From positions 4,697,501 through 4,761,500 of the forward strand of contig CATNEN010000003.1 in the NCBI GenBank assembly GCA_950097015.1: a stretch of DNA of 64,000 nt. The letters are read 5' to 3'. Below the pieces are notes generated by a model. That model saw nothing but the letters and a program-made list of their open reading frames with translations, did no database searches and was not told the DNA's origin. Source of the DNA: Macrostomum hystrix (lineage: Eukaryota > Platyhelminthes > Macrostomidae). This document shows positions 1 through 10,773 of this stretch, piece after piece (the first letter of the stretch is position 1; every line of letters begins with the position of its first letter). A program made the position numbers and the translations under genes.

Positions 1-433
1 GCCGAAGATAAAAGAAGCAACAGCAGCAACGAAAATAGAAATGATTTTCGCATTTTTAAGAAGCGTCTAGCTGTACGAGTATCTTTGAAACTAGAGAAGA
101 ATGGTAAACTTCACAAATATTTGTCCATTTAAATAGGCAATCAATTTCAGCCTATTGTTTATCTGCCAATTACCTGTCGCATTGATACTTCGTATGTAAA
201 TTATTTCACATTTATAGAATGTTAGAGTATTTTAATGCTGAGAAAGATTATCTTATTTCAGAATTTCATTGCTTACTTAAATTCGAGATTTCACGCGATT
301 TCGATAGCTTATATACAATACAGTTGTTTGTGATAAAAATTAACACGGCTTTACAGGGCTTGAAAGTTTATAATCAATAGCTATTTTAAGGTATGCCTGA
401 CGCCTAGCTGGACATACTGCCTTGATAAACAAC
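1..433. other. AT-rich spacer, no gene seen
   Basis: No open frame with recognisable protein features, no SINE head and no tandem array is visible here. The stretch is AT-rich and leads directly into the first minisatellite. Confidence 0.5.
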
Positions 434-1328
434 AGGTGTGTCTTGTGGGGTGTCAACATAAGTATATTTTAAGTTGTCAACAGGGGTGCATTCTAAGGTG
501 TCAACAGGGGTGTATTCTAAGGTGTCAACAGGAGTGTATTCTAAGGTGTCAACAGGGGTGTATTCTAGTGTGCCAACAGGGGTGTATTCAAGGATGTCAA
601 CAGGGGTGTATTCTAGTGTGTCAACAGGAGTGTATTCTAGTGTGTCAACAGGGGTGTGTTCTAGTGTGTCAACAGGGGTGTACTCTAGTGTGTCAACAGG
701 GGTGTGTTCTAGTGTGTCAACAGGGGTGTATTCTAGGGTGTCAATAGGGGTGTATTCTAGTGTGTCAACAGGAGTGTATTCTAGTGTGTCAACAGGGGTG
801 TGTTCTAGTGTGTCAACAGGGGTGTATTCTAGTGTGTCAACAGGGGTGTGTTCTAGTGTGTCAACAGGGGTGTATTCTAGTGTGTCAACAGGGGTGTATT
901 CTAGTGTGTCAACAGGGGTGTATTCTAGTGTGTCAACAGGGGTGTGTTCTAGTGTGTCAACAGGGGTGTATTCTAGGGTGTCAATAGGGGTGTATTCTAG
1001 TGTGTCAATAGGGGTGTATTCTAGGGTGTCAACAGGGGTGTATTCTAGTGTGTCAACAGGGGTGTATTCTAGGATGTCAACAGGGGTGTATTCTAGTGTG
1101 TCAACAGGGGTGTATTCTAGTGTGTCAATAGGGGTGTATTCTAGTGTGTCAACAGGGGTGTGTTCTAGTGTGTCAACAGGGGTGTATTCTAGTGTGTCAG
1201 CAGGGGTGTATTCTGCAGTTTCAACAGGGGTGTCTTCTGCAGTTTAAACAGGGGTGTCTTCTGCTATTTCAACAGTGGTGTCTTCTGCTATTTCAACAGG
1301 GTGTCTTCTGCTATTTCAACAGGGTGTC
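434..1328. repeat. 24-bp minisatellite (array 1)
   Basis: About 36 imperfect copies of a 24-bp unit built around GTGTCAACAGGGGTGTATTC followed by TAGT. Copies differ mainly by A/G at the TATTC/TGTTC position and by CAACAGG versus CAATAGG. At the 3' end (from about 1215) the unit changes to a TTTCAACAGGGGTGTCTTCT variant and shortens. Because 24 is a multiple of three, the array is open in more than one plus frame and gives false eight-residue-periodic proteins. Nothing suggests it is coding. Confidence 0.95.
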
Positions 1329-1947
1329 CCTGTACTGTCCCTATACAACAGTAGTCCCTAAGCAGTATGACTGTTAGCCAAAGCAGTAAATGAAATGCAA
1401 ATAAGATTCTTCCGACCAGAAAGTACCACCAGAAGACACAGCTAAATCTAGATGCAGTTGTAAGGCAATATTTAGCTTCGGTCATGTGCTTAACACGACA
1501 GCAAACCCTAGTCTGAGTAAATATTCATTTCCAGTTGCATTCTTTGCCAACTCAACTTAAAGCTTAAAACTATATGCTCAATTTAGTAGCGATATACAAT
1601 AATGAACGCGAATAATGAATGAATGGAAGTGTACGATGGAAGTTTCTCATTTATGTTTCTGTCGCACACAAGTCACACACTCACCCAGTTATAAAACTAA
1701 AGAAGGCATATAACACATAGCTTCGAAATACGGTTGGCTGCTAACGAACAAGAAAGTTAAAGCGCTGTAGACATATTACCCTACGTCAATATTCTTTAAA
1801 TTGTTTTAGTTACCGAAGTTTAAATTTTATTAAGAGCACTTGAACTTTTAACTTTGCAGTTGAAGAGGGTAAGCTTGATTTTAATATTTTTAATTGTAAC
1901 GACAGGAATAATAATATGCATCACTGTTGCTAATAACTGGAGGAAGA
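1329..1947. other. Spacer between two minisatellites
   Basis: AT-rich sequence with no gene, tRNA-like head or array that I can recognise. It may hold the promoter or an upstream non-coding exon of the receptor-like gene that starts at 2822, but no signal proves this. Confidence 0.4.
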
Positions 1948-2766
1948 AGCAAGGATAGAATCGTAGGAGGAATCAAAGAAGAGAATCGTAAGAGGAATCG
2001 AAGATAGAATCGTAGGAGGAATCGAAGATAGAATCGTAGGACGACTCGAAGATAGAATCGTAGGAGGAATCCAAGATAGAATCGTAGGAGGAATCGAAGA
2101 ATAGAATCGTAAGAGGAATCCAAGATAGAATCGTAGGAGGAATCGAAGAATAGAATCGTAAGAGGAATCCAAGATAGAATCGTAGGAGGAATCGAAGAAT
2201 AGAATCGTAGGAGGAATCGAAGAATAGAATCGTAAGAGGAATCGAAGATAGAATCGTAGGAGGAATCGAAGATAGAATCGTAGGACGACTCGAAGATAGA
2301 ATCGTAGGAGGAATCCAAGATAGAATCGTAGGAGGAATCGAAGAATAGAATCGTAAGAGGAATCCAAGATAGAATCGTAGGAGGAATCGAAGAATAGAAT
2401 CGTAGGAGGAATCGAAGAATAGAATCGTAAGAGGAATTGAAGAAAGAATCGTAGGACGACTCGAAGATAGAATCGTAGGAGGAATCGAAGATAGAATCGT
2501 AGGACGACTCGAAGATAGAATCGTAGGAGGAATCGAAGATAGAATCGTATGAGGAATCGAAGATAGAATCGTAGGAGGAATCGAAGAATAGAATCGTAGG
2601 AGGAATCGAAGATAGAATCGTAGGAGGAATCGAAGATAGAATCGTAGGAGGAATCGAAGATAGAATCGTAGGACGACTCGAAGAATAGAATCGTAGGAGG
2701 AATCGAAGATAAAATTGTAGGAGGAATCGAAGATAGAATCGTAGGAGGAATCGAAGATAGAATACA
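1948..2766. repeat. 24/25-bp minisatellite (array 2)
   Basis: About 33 copies of a 24-bp unit with core GAATCGTAGGAGGAATCGAA, mixed with 25-bp units (GAAGAATAG in place of GAAGATAG) and variants with CGACTCGAA. Blocks of several units recur in the same variant order (roughly 1983-2160 and 2222-2400), so the array also grew by copying multi-unit segments. Open frames on the minus strand across it are by-products. It ends about 55 bp before the start codon of the receptor-like gene. Confidence 0.95.
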
Positions 2767-2821
2767 GTAAACTGAACTAAATCCTCTATCCCCAGACAGC
2801 CACCTCGTGACGCCAAGGAAA

Positions 2822-3635
2822 ATGTTTTCAAGAAGACGTTCTAAATTCATCCTATTCGTCTTTCTGCTTTTCGGCATCGTTTCTGCCGGTGGTGGCGGCG
2901 GCGGCGGAAGCTCCGCTGACTGCGGCCCGGGTCGCTATCGAGATCCGAGCACAGATCGCTGCGAGGCCTGTCCGAATTGCGCCGACTATCTGGAGTCGAT
3001 TGGTGCCAGCGACGCAAATCGAACATCTACTCCGTCAGCGACAGTTGGCGCTGAGACGCCTACGCAGAGGGCTGCCAGATTTGAAGTCTGCTCTCGCGAG
3101 CCCAGGTGTCGAGGCGAGATCCCGGCCAGCGGTGCGTCAACTTTTCATAGTTCTAAAAGTACTTTTCATAGTTCTAGAAGTACTTTTCATAGTTCTAAAA
3201 GTACTTTTCATAGTTCTAAAAGTACTTTGCATAGTTCTAAAAGTACATTTCATCGTTATAAAAGTACTTTTCGTAATTCTAAAAGTACTTTATAGTACTC
3301 TTAATGTACTCTATTAAAACTGTTTATATTGCCTTAAAATGCTTTGCCCTTGTTCATTCCACCCAGCCTCTCGCCGTTACCTTCTGGTCCGCGATCGAAG
3401 CGACCTCGAGCCGCTTGGCCTCGGCTCCGCAGCTGCCGTTGTCGGCTGCGTCTGCCTCATCGCTGGCGCCGTCGTCCTCGGCCGTCATCTTCGTCTGCGT
3501 CGTCTTCAACAGCGCGATCTAGGATCGTCCGAAGATAACGACGGCGGCGCTGTTGTGACGGCTGACGACGTCGACAATGTCCGCAGCTCGGTGGCCCTGA
3601 CTGGCCCACGGAGCAAGCTGGAACCCTCGGTTTAA
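2822..3635 (+). CDS. Small type I membrane protein with one TNFR-like Cys-rich domain
   Basis: Two exons, 2822-3131 and 3367-3635. The GT-AG intron is phase 1 and rejoins a GCC codon, giving 192 residues. The first ATG (2822) is followed by a signal peptide (basic MFSRRRSK, then a hydrophobic run ending VSA), a Gly run, and a Cys cluster CGPGRYRDPSTDRCEACPNC (about residues 34-53) with two later Cys. Exon 2 gives a transmembrane segment (GSAAAVVGCVCLIAGAVVLG), a basic stop-transfer patch (RHLRLRR) and a short acidic tail with no death domain. The CxxGxY...CxxCxxC spacing resembles one TNF-receptor repeat, and the layout recalls Fn14, a single-repeat receptor. The TNFR assignment is inference and the ligand is unknown. 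A possible splice acceptor (CCCCAG, ends 2794) lies just upstream. Exons are GC-rich against AT-rich surroundings. Confidence 0.6.
3138..3292. repeat. 21-bp minisatellite inside the receptor-like gene intron
   Basis: Seven copies of a 21-bp unit around AGTTCTAAAAGTACTTTTCA. They fill most of the 235-bp intron (3132-3366) of the receptor-like gene. The array stays open in the exon 1 frame, so retention of the intron would add a Ser/Thr/Phe/Lys-rich repeat tail until the stop near 3295. Confidence 0.93.
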
Positions 3636-3888
3636 ATTTTTTTATTCTCTGTGCACTTTAGTTTGCATTCCAAAACTCTGACCCAAAAGAAATGTTAAAT
3701 TATGCGATGCATTAAAATGTGCATTGCAAGCGCATGTTTATTTCTTCCATTGTGTTTTTATTTTATAGACTTTCAGTTTAAATCATGTATCTGTTTCAGA
3801 TTTTACTTTTAAACTCGTATTTTCATTCTTTTGTGGATCATTTTTCTATGGAAAGTTCTAAGCAGTAGCTCGATGTTTCCTTCGATCA

Positions 3889-3894
3889 AATAAA
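3889..3894 (+). terminator. Probable polyadenylation signal of the receptor-like gene
   Basis: AATAAA hexamer 254 nt downstream of the stop codon at 3635, on the coding strand, in AT-rich DNA. The position suits a 3' UTR end, but no transcript supports it. Confidence 0.4.
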
Positions 3895-3965
3895 AATAAT
3901 ATTGTGCCTTATATTTTTATCTGAGAAATTCCATTCGGAATAATATCAGAAATTTTTGCAAGAGA

Positions 3966-4330
3966 ATCCCCAACATCTATAGGAAATCCGTAAAAGGGAA
4001 TCCCCTGAAAAAAATAAATAAACTATAGAACGGAATGTCCACCATGGTAAAGTAGATCCGAAGAGAATTCCCGCCATCCATAGGAAAATCCCTGGAATGG
4101 AATTCCCGCGATCCATAGAAGAGAACCTCCGCAATCCATAGGAAAATCCCTGGAATGGGAATTCCCGCGATCCATCGAAGGGAATTCCCGCAATCCATAG
4201 GGAAATCCGAGAATGGGAATTCCCGCAATACATGAGGAAATCCGAGAATCCGAGAATGGGAATTCCCGCAATACATGAGGAAATCCGTGAAAGGGAATTC
4301 GCGCAATCTATGGGAAAATCTGCAGAATAG
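3966..4330. repeat. About 36-bp minisatellite (array 4)
   Basis: Roughly ten degenerate copies of a unit around GGAATTCCCGCAATCCATAG followed by GAAAATCCCTGGAAT. Full 36-bp units alternate with shorter ones. Each unit carries the palindrome GGAATTCC or close variants. Minus-strand open frames across it are artefacts of the period. Confidence 0.9.
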
Positions 4331-4850
4331 AATTCTTATAATCTACAATACAAGTCCACCAAGGGAATTTCCATCACGGATTTGCGAAAAATCAAACAAT
4401 TGTGTTTTTTGTTACTTTTCTTGCCGTAAAAAACCAACTGACTTACATACATTCTGCCATAGACTGTCATATTGCCCTGAAAAACTGTTTCCGATTATGA
4501 TGTAAATCCATTCAGTTATTTATTTTCTTTGTTAATAACAAACATATTACAGTTTTATATTGTAATAGGAAGCTGTATTTTAATATACTGCGACAGAATT
4601 AAGCGAAAATAAGAAAAAATGTTATTAATGCTTACGTGCGGCATCTTAGCGGACGTTGTTAATAAAAATTCATTTTTTCATAACAACTGTTAAAAGTTAA
4701 CATGTGACTTGTAAAGTACTAAGCAGTAAAATTTTCCAAAACAGTAAAAATATATTACTATTGGTATTAGTATCTGAACTAAAAACGTTCAAAAATGAAT
4801 GTGATAGATAAGAAAATTATTTGTCACACCAATTTAAATTGGGCCTTAGA
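4331..4850. other. AT-rich spacer, no gene seen
   Basis: No coding potential, SINE or array recognised between two minisatellites. Confidence 0.5.
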
Positions 4851-5086
4851 GGCTGGGTGTACATCGTTGGAGTGAGGAGGTTGCTTCGGCATAGACGTAC
4901 ACCAGGGAGTGAGGTGGTTGCTTCGACCTAGGTATACATCAGGGGATTGAGGTGGTTGCTTCGGCCTAGGTGTACATCAGGGGAGTGAGGTGGTTGCTTC
5001 GGCCTAGGTGTACATCAGGGGAGTGAGGTGGTTGCTTCGACCTAGGTGTACATCAGGGGAGTGAGTTGGTTGTTTTTCACTAGGTG
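4851..5086. repeat. 39-bp minisatellite (array 5)
   Basis: About six copies of a 39-bp unit containing GAGTGAGGTGGTTGCTTCGG and CCTAGGTGTACATCAGG. The central copies are nearly identical and the first and last are degenerate. Confidence 0.92.
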
Positions 5087-5693
5087 TGCAAGTGCAAGCA
5101 TGCGATTATACAAGTGTTAGCTGACAAATTGCCAACTGACAAATTAACAGGTAAATTTCAAAAAAAGACTCAGGATATAAAAACTGTGAAAGTAAAACAT
5201 AAGTCAGAACTGAGATTCGATCGACTTCATAAAAATTCACATTCGAGAACAATAAAACCAATAAAATAAGAAAGCAACGATAAACAATAGACTATGCGCT
5301 AACTAAGAAGTTAAGCAGAACAGTATATTGCTGAACAGTAAAATAAGTAGTCAGAAAACGCTAAATGACGATGATAAAAATTTCCTAACGTCATCATGAG
5401 ATTCGGAATTGTAGCTAAGCCTAAATACGAGCAAGAACTAATGAATATAATATACGAGTATATTATCGGACAGCTATGAAAAACTTATGATTATTTCTTT
5501 AAGGATTGAAGCTACATTAAAGCACCTGAGTCCACATCGTCACAACTATGATGGAGGTAGAATTACACTAGAAACATATTTTCCCGTGGCAAAAGTTTTC
5601 TAAATAAGCATTCGAAGGATACTGCAGGGAAGGAAATAGAAGACACTAAATAGTAATGGAAATCATGAAATAAAAACGATAAATAATGTCAAC
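5087..5693. other. AT-rich spacer, no gene seen
   Basis: No coding region, SINE or tandem array recognised. Short open frames here have no protein-like composition. Confidence 0.5.
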
Positions 5694-6105
5694 CGGGATG
5701 AGATGGAAAAGGGAAGAGGGTGAAATAAAAAAGGGAAGAGGTGCGATACAAAGGGGAAGAGGGTGAGATAGAAGGGGAAGAGGGTGAGATAGAAGGGGGA
5801 GAGGGTGAGATAGAAGGGGAAGAGGGTGAGATAGAAGGGGAAGAGGGTGAGATAGAAGGGGAGAGTGTGAGATAGAAGGGGAATAGGGTGAGATAGAAGG
5901 GGAAGAGGGTGAGATAGAAGGGGGAGAGGGTGAGATAGAAGGGGAAGAGGGTGAGATAGAAGGGGAAGAGGGTGAGATAGAAGGGGGAGAGGGTGAGACA
6001 GAAGGGGAAGAGGGTGAGATAGAAGGGGAAGAGGGTGAGATAGAAGGGGGAGAGGGTGAGATAGAAGGGGAAGAGGGTGAGATAGAAGGGGGAGAGGGTG
6101 AGATA
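5694..6105. repeat. 21-bp purine-rich minisatellite (array 6)
   Basis: About 20 copies of a 21-bp unit, GGGTGAGATAGAAGGGGAAG plus A, with GGGGGAGA variants. The plus strand is almost pure purine, a composition compatible with triplex or G-rich secondary structure. It lies about 140 bp beyond the sulfite oxidase stop codon. Confidence 0.94.
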
Positions 6106-6248
6106 GAAAAGTAGACCAGGAAAGAAAAGAATCAAATAAACTAACGTTAACAAAAGAAAGACCAAACCCACAAAAGGAAAGCCAGGATCATTAAAAACCA
6201 GAGAGGTGCATGGCCAATCAATGATTGGACTTTCTTATCTCTAGCTGG

Positions 6249-9200
6249 TCATTCTCTGCGCACAGTGACTCGATGCCAGGCATTGCCCAGAAGGCCCCTG
6301 GCATTCCACACGGAGCTCCACCGTTCCGGCTGCTGATTGCCGTTATCGTCCACAGCTTTGCAGGCGATGGTGAGGCTGCCCCCTCTCGCCGGCATCGGCA
6401 GCTCCGCCTCCCACAGTCGCCAGGCCCAGCGCTGACCGAATGGTCCGGGAGACTTCAGCAGCCCATCAGGCAGATCGTCCGGACTAGACCAGCTGGCCAG
6501 CTTCCAGGAGGCGCCGTTGTCGACGGTGACTTCAACTCGAACAACCCCAGCGCCGGCGCCGCTAAAGGCGTAGCCGCGAATCACCAACAATTCAGCGTCA
6601 TCGTCGGACTCTTCAACAGCCGGGGCGGAGATCACGTGACCGTCTGGAGGCCAACAGATCGCGCTGGCTACGGGCCAATAGAGCTGAGCCGGAGCCTGCT
6701 CGAAATCTTCAACGGTCGGCGCGTCCATCGAGGGTGGAAATGTTTTATAGTCGCGACGCTGCCAGAAGCTGGGGCTCTCCTCAGTGCTCAGCGCGATGCG
6801 ACACAACCACTTCACACTGCGGGCACCGATGGCACCTGGTGCGGTGGTTACGGATGGATATTAGTACCTTTCATCACTCAGTCACTCTCTAGTTCTTCAG
6901 TCACTCTCTAGTTCTTCAGTCACTCTCTAGTTCTTCAGTCACTCTCTAGTTCTTCAGTCACTCTCTAGTTCCTAAGCCACATTCTAATTCCTCAGTCACT
7001 CTCAGTCTCTCTCTCCTCCCCTTGGTCACTCTCCATTCCTCAGTCACTCTCTATTCATCAGTCACTCTCCATTCCTCAGTCACTCTCTATTCATCAGTCA
7101 CTCTCCATTCCTCAGTCACTCTCTAGTTCTTCAGTCACTCTCTAGTTCTTCAGTCACTCTCTAGTTCCTAAGCCACATTCTAATTTCTCAGTCTCTCTCT
7201 CCTCCCCTTGGTCACTCTCCATTCCTCAGTCACTCTCTATTCATCAGTCACTCTCTATTCATCAGTCACTCTCCATTCCTCAGTCACTCTCTATTCATCA
7301 GTCACTCTCCATTCCTCAGTCACTCTCCATTCCTCAGTCACTCTCTATTCATCAGTCACTCTCCATTCCTCAGTCACTCTCTATTCATCAGTCACTCTCT
7401 ATTCTTCATTCGCTTTCTATTCCTCAGTCACACTCTATTCCTCATTCACTCTCTATTCCTCGGTCACTCTACATTCCTCAGTCATTTTCTATCCCTCAGC
7501 TCCCCATGAATCCCAGCAAATCCCGGGACAACTAATCCCAACTAACCCGGGACAACAAGCCTCAGCGGGTAACCGTGATCAGCCGGAATAGCTTCGCCGT
7601 TCATCTCGTAGGCCAATAGGAGGCCTCTAGACTCGTCGAAGGCCACCTCGATTGGCACCGACGCTCCGAAAAAGTCACCGGTTACCTTGTCCCTATCCAT
7701 GCCTTCGAATTGTACATGGCGATAGCCCATCTGTCTGGCCGTATGCAAGTCCAAACCGAATCTATCTTCGAGCACAGTATGCAGCGGTGCTCCAGTCCAT
7801 CGAGCATTAGACACGGCGGTCTGACGCCAGACCAGTCCGCGGGCTTGTTTCCACTCGGACATCTCGCTACGCCTGTTACCAGCGCAGGCCAAAGTAACGT
7901 CGTAACTAATTCTGGGATAATTATTGCGCAATTCTTCAACGCTAATAGGACTAACAGAGCGACTAACAATAGCGTCATTGTCAATAGCGTCACAGTCTAA
8001 TTGTACCGAGTGCTGATTGGCATCTGTAGGCAGGGCCGGAACAGGCAAATGATTCCTAACAAAATGTATTGAATTCGGAGTATAGTAACGATCGGTGAGT
8101 ATCTCGGGTGGGGACATTGCGTTGAATGGTTGCCGATTCACTGGCACTAGCAGAGGTGAACGCTTTGGCTCATTGGAAAAAGCGCCATCCGAGCTGCTGT
8201 TCTCTGCCGCTTTGAGTCGTTGTAGCTCTTCAGCATCAGTTGGGGTTAGTTGAGCAATGGCGTACTCAGACAATATCTGCTGCACGTGTGAAGTTTTATG
8301 CACGGCGTACAAATCCCAGAATGGTTCCACATCTTTGCCAGCGGCTAGCAGAATCTTCTCACCGCCCGGGTGGCTGGCCACGAACTTGGTGACATCATAC
8401 ACTGTGTTCTGCAGGCGTGAGAGATGAAACCTCTATAATACTGTGCTCATCCTATACTCAAACAGTGCTCATCCTAAACTCAAACTGTGCTCATCCTATA
8501 CTCAAACTGTGCTCATTCTATACTCAAACTATCCTATCCATAATACTGTGTTTATCCTATCCATAATACTGTGCTCATCCTATACTCAAACAGTGCTCAT
8601 CCTTCTCACCGCCCGGGTGGCTGGCCACGAATTTGGTGACATCATACACTGTGTTCTGCAGGCGTGAGAGATGAAACCTCTATAATACTGTGCTCATCCT
8701 ATACTCAAACTGTGCTCATCATATACTCAAACAGTGCTCATCCTAAACTCAAACTGTGCTCATCCTATACTCAAACTGTGCTCATCCTATACTCAAACAG
8801 TGCTCATTCTATACTCAAACTGTGCTCATCCTATACTCAAACTGTGCTCATCCTATACTCAAACTGTGCTCATCCTATGCTCAAACAGTGCTCATCCTAT
8901 ACTCAAACTGTGCTCATCCTATACTCAAACAGTGCTCATCCTATACTCAAACAGTGCTCATTCTATACTCAAACTGTGCTCATCCTATACTCAAACTGTG
9001 CTCATCCTATACTCAACTGTGCTCATCCTATACTCAAACTGTGCTCATCCTATACTCAAACTGTGCTCATTCTATACTCAAACTGTGCTCATCCAATACT
9101 CAAACTGTGCTCATCCTATACTCAAACTGTGCTCATCCTATACTCAAACTGTGCTCATTCTATACTCATTATATCCCGAATTTGCTTATCCTAATCCCCT

Positions 9201-9658
9201 ATGCCCCTAATCCCAATCTGCAAACTGTACTGCATTACCTGATAGATGACCCACACACCGTTTTGTAAACTGTTATGCTTTGCAACTTCAGCCAGAGTCA
9301 CAGTAGGCAACGATGCTTGTTGCGTTTCCATAGCAACGGTAGCGTTAGTCTCTACATTATTTCTACTCCTATCGTCATCCTTAGCAACGACAGTTGTTGC
9401 CAAGACAACCGATCCAGCGGCAGCGGCTGCAACCGCGGCAAACGTGCCACCTGAAAATCGGCCCTGACCATCGCCACTGGTCCTTTCCCAACGATTATCT
9501 TCGCCTTGACAACGCCTTGCGTCCTTAGCAACGGAAGAGGATGTTGTTAATAGGCGCCTAAATCTGAAGCTAGACGCCTGTTTAAAAACTTTATGAAGCA
9601 GCAACAGACGGCGGCCGGATTGGGCCGACCCAGTGAGATTCTTCAAAGCGTGCAAAGA
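6249..9658 (-). CDS. SUOX: Sulfite oxidase (3' part, three exons; first coding exon not found)
   Basis: Molybdenum- and heme-containing enzyme of the mitochondrial intermembrane space that oxidises sulfite to sulfate. Exons on the minus strand: 9658-9239, 8408-7547, 6835-6249 (stop TGA). Introns 9238-8409 (phase 0) and 7546-6836 (phase 1) are GT-AG. Exon 9658-9239 carries a basic presequence-like region, an Ala-rich hydrophobic segment, and the start of the cytochrome b5 fold (LAEVAKHNS). The next exon gives the heme ligands (SHPGGEK and AVHKTSHV), the Mo domain (RNHLPVP, and TLACAGNRR with the expected molybdopterin-cofactor Cys). The last exon gives the dimerisation domain (WLCRIAL...ESPSFWQRRDYK). 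No ATG opens the first visible exon: it begins after a good acceptor (TTTTGTTGCAG), with an in-frame stop further up, so a short upstream exon is missing from the model. Both introns are packed with minisatellites. Confidence 0.93.
6863..7495. repeat. 18/19-bp minisatellite in sulfite oxidase intron
   Basis: About 33 copies of pyrimidine-rich units such as TCAGTCACTCTCTATTCA and TAGTTCTTCAGTCACTCTC. A longer composite block (AAGCCACATTCTAAT... TCTCCTCCCCTTGGTCACTC) appears twice, near 6973 and 7168, showing segmental copying inside the array. It occupies nearly all of the 711-bp intron. Confidence 0.93.
8429..9168. repeat. 22-bp minisatellite in sulfite oxidase intron
   Basis: About 29 copies of a 22-bp unit, TGCTCATCCTATACTCAAAC plus TG or AG. 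The array fills most of the 830-bp intron and is interrupted by a copy of the neighbouring exon edge (8602-8716). Confidence 0.95.
8602..8716 (-). pseudogene. Duplicated fragment of the sulfite oxidase HPGG exon edge
   Basis: About 115 bp matching 8355-8469 with an offset of 247 bp and very few differences (for example C to T in the CGAACTTGG stretch). It contains the splice acceptor (CTGCAG), the first 18 codons of the middle exon including the heme-binding HPGG, and flanking minisatellite. It sits within the intron, so it can only be a decoy exon 5' end. Reading on, it runs into minisatellite rather than the rest of the domain. Confidence 0.85.
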
Positions 9659-10419
9659 CTGCAACAAAAGATTAGCGGCTATCGGTTTGAGCAGCCATTT
9701 CGTCGCGTTGCGTACTAACGAGTGCTTTAGAGGTCTGATAGAACGTTAAAACGTTACGGTAGACTAGATTTCAGAATACGGGAGTATTATAGACTCAATT
9801 AGGTGATCTGTCAGCATTGGTATACTCAGTTTGGGGATCTGTGAGTATGGTAGACTCAATTTGGGGATAATTTAAGGACAACAAGTCTGTCAGTAGTTAA
9901 AAAATTAACATTTATATAATGTATTTCACTAATTATAGCACAATCTTGGCAAAAGAATGCACATTCAAAAAGCAGAAATGAGACATGTAAAGAAAACTGA
10001 GAACTGGCAAATGATTTAAGGTAAGTGTTTTGTACCACTCGTATCATTATTATGGTGATACACACAGGCTCTCAAATAGATTCGTGTGGCGTTATTATTC
10101 GTTAAAGCTAGGAGTAATTCTTACTTGTATTTATGAGCAATTTTGAATTGCTCAATTAATCTGGATAATAAAAAAATACAATACGCATGCAAAGACAGGG
10201 AAAAATACACAATACACTTCATTAGAAGCATGAAACACTTTCTATTAGATCAAAGCGATCACTTTTCATTGGCTAACGTAGGTCCCGTGATTCACCCGAG
10301 TAGGGGTTTTCCGCAGTTGACTATTCTAAAAATAGCAACATCAATTGTCCAATCAGATTTTAAAGTCTAGTTATAAATAGCTTAAGTGATTTGAAATTGT
10401 GAAATTGTACTCTGCCAGA
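9659..10419. other. Spacer upstream of sulfite oxidase
   Basis: No clear gene. It should hold the missing first sulfite oxidase exon and promoter if they lie nearby. A short stretch at 9775-9870 repeats the words GGGGATCTGT and ACTCAATT a few times. I could not identify an ATG exon with a matching splice phase. Confidence 0.4.
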
Positions 10420-10502
10420 CGATGAGAAAGTCAGGGCAGATGTAGACACAGCACAGCTTCATGTGCGAGTGTGTGCTAAGGAGTCTGCTAAGGAGACACA
10501 AA
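10420..10502 (+). mobile_element. SINE-B 3' fragment
   Basis: Matches the conserved middle of the SINE-B family in this window (CCAGACGATGAGAAAGTCAG then GGCAGATGTA and GTGTGTGCT). The tRNA-like head is absent, so this is a truncated or decayed copy. Confidence 0.65.
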
Positions 10503-10610
10503 GTTACAGTCCAGAGCATTAGTTAATATTTATTATTGTTCTGGACAAAATATCGCGTACTCCATCTTCAAGAAGTTGTTAAAGAAAAAAAGAGGTTATA
10601 AAATGACCAT

Positions 10611-10616
10611 TTTATT
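10611..10616 (-). terminator. Probable polyadenylation signal of VPS37
   Basis: AATAAA on the minus strand (TTTATT on plus), about 160 nt past the VPS37 stop codon at 10774, in an AT-rich run. Confidence 0.4.
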
Positions 10617-10773
10617 TTATATTATTACACAATCATACTACTGTAATATATAGCATAATCTTTCGTTTTTCATATACTAAACATTAGCATCCGACGTTGT
10701 CAGTTGTCCGAATCAATATTCCAATTGAGATGTCATTTCTCATAATAATCTGGGCAGGGAGTCGGCTGAGAGC

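Noticed and set aside
434-1328. Possible CRISPR-like or protein repeat array
   Set aside because: Units are head-to-tail with no unique spacers, and the eight-residue periodic frames follow from the 24-bp period. The host is a eukaryote.
3946-4306. Minus-strand frames over the 36-bp array
   Set aside because: Repetitive peptides with the array period, no start context or homology.
6225-6911. Plus-strand 228-codon frame opposite sulfite oxidase
   Set aside because: Shadow of the sulfite oxidase dimerisation-domain exon. The minus strand has the conserved protein and valid splice sites.
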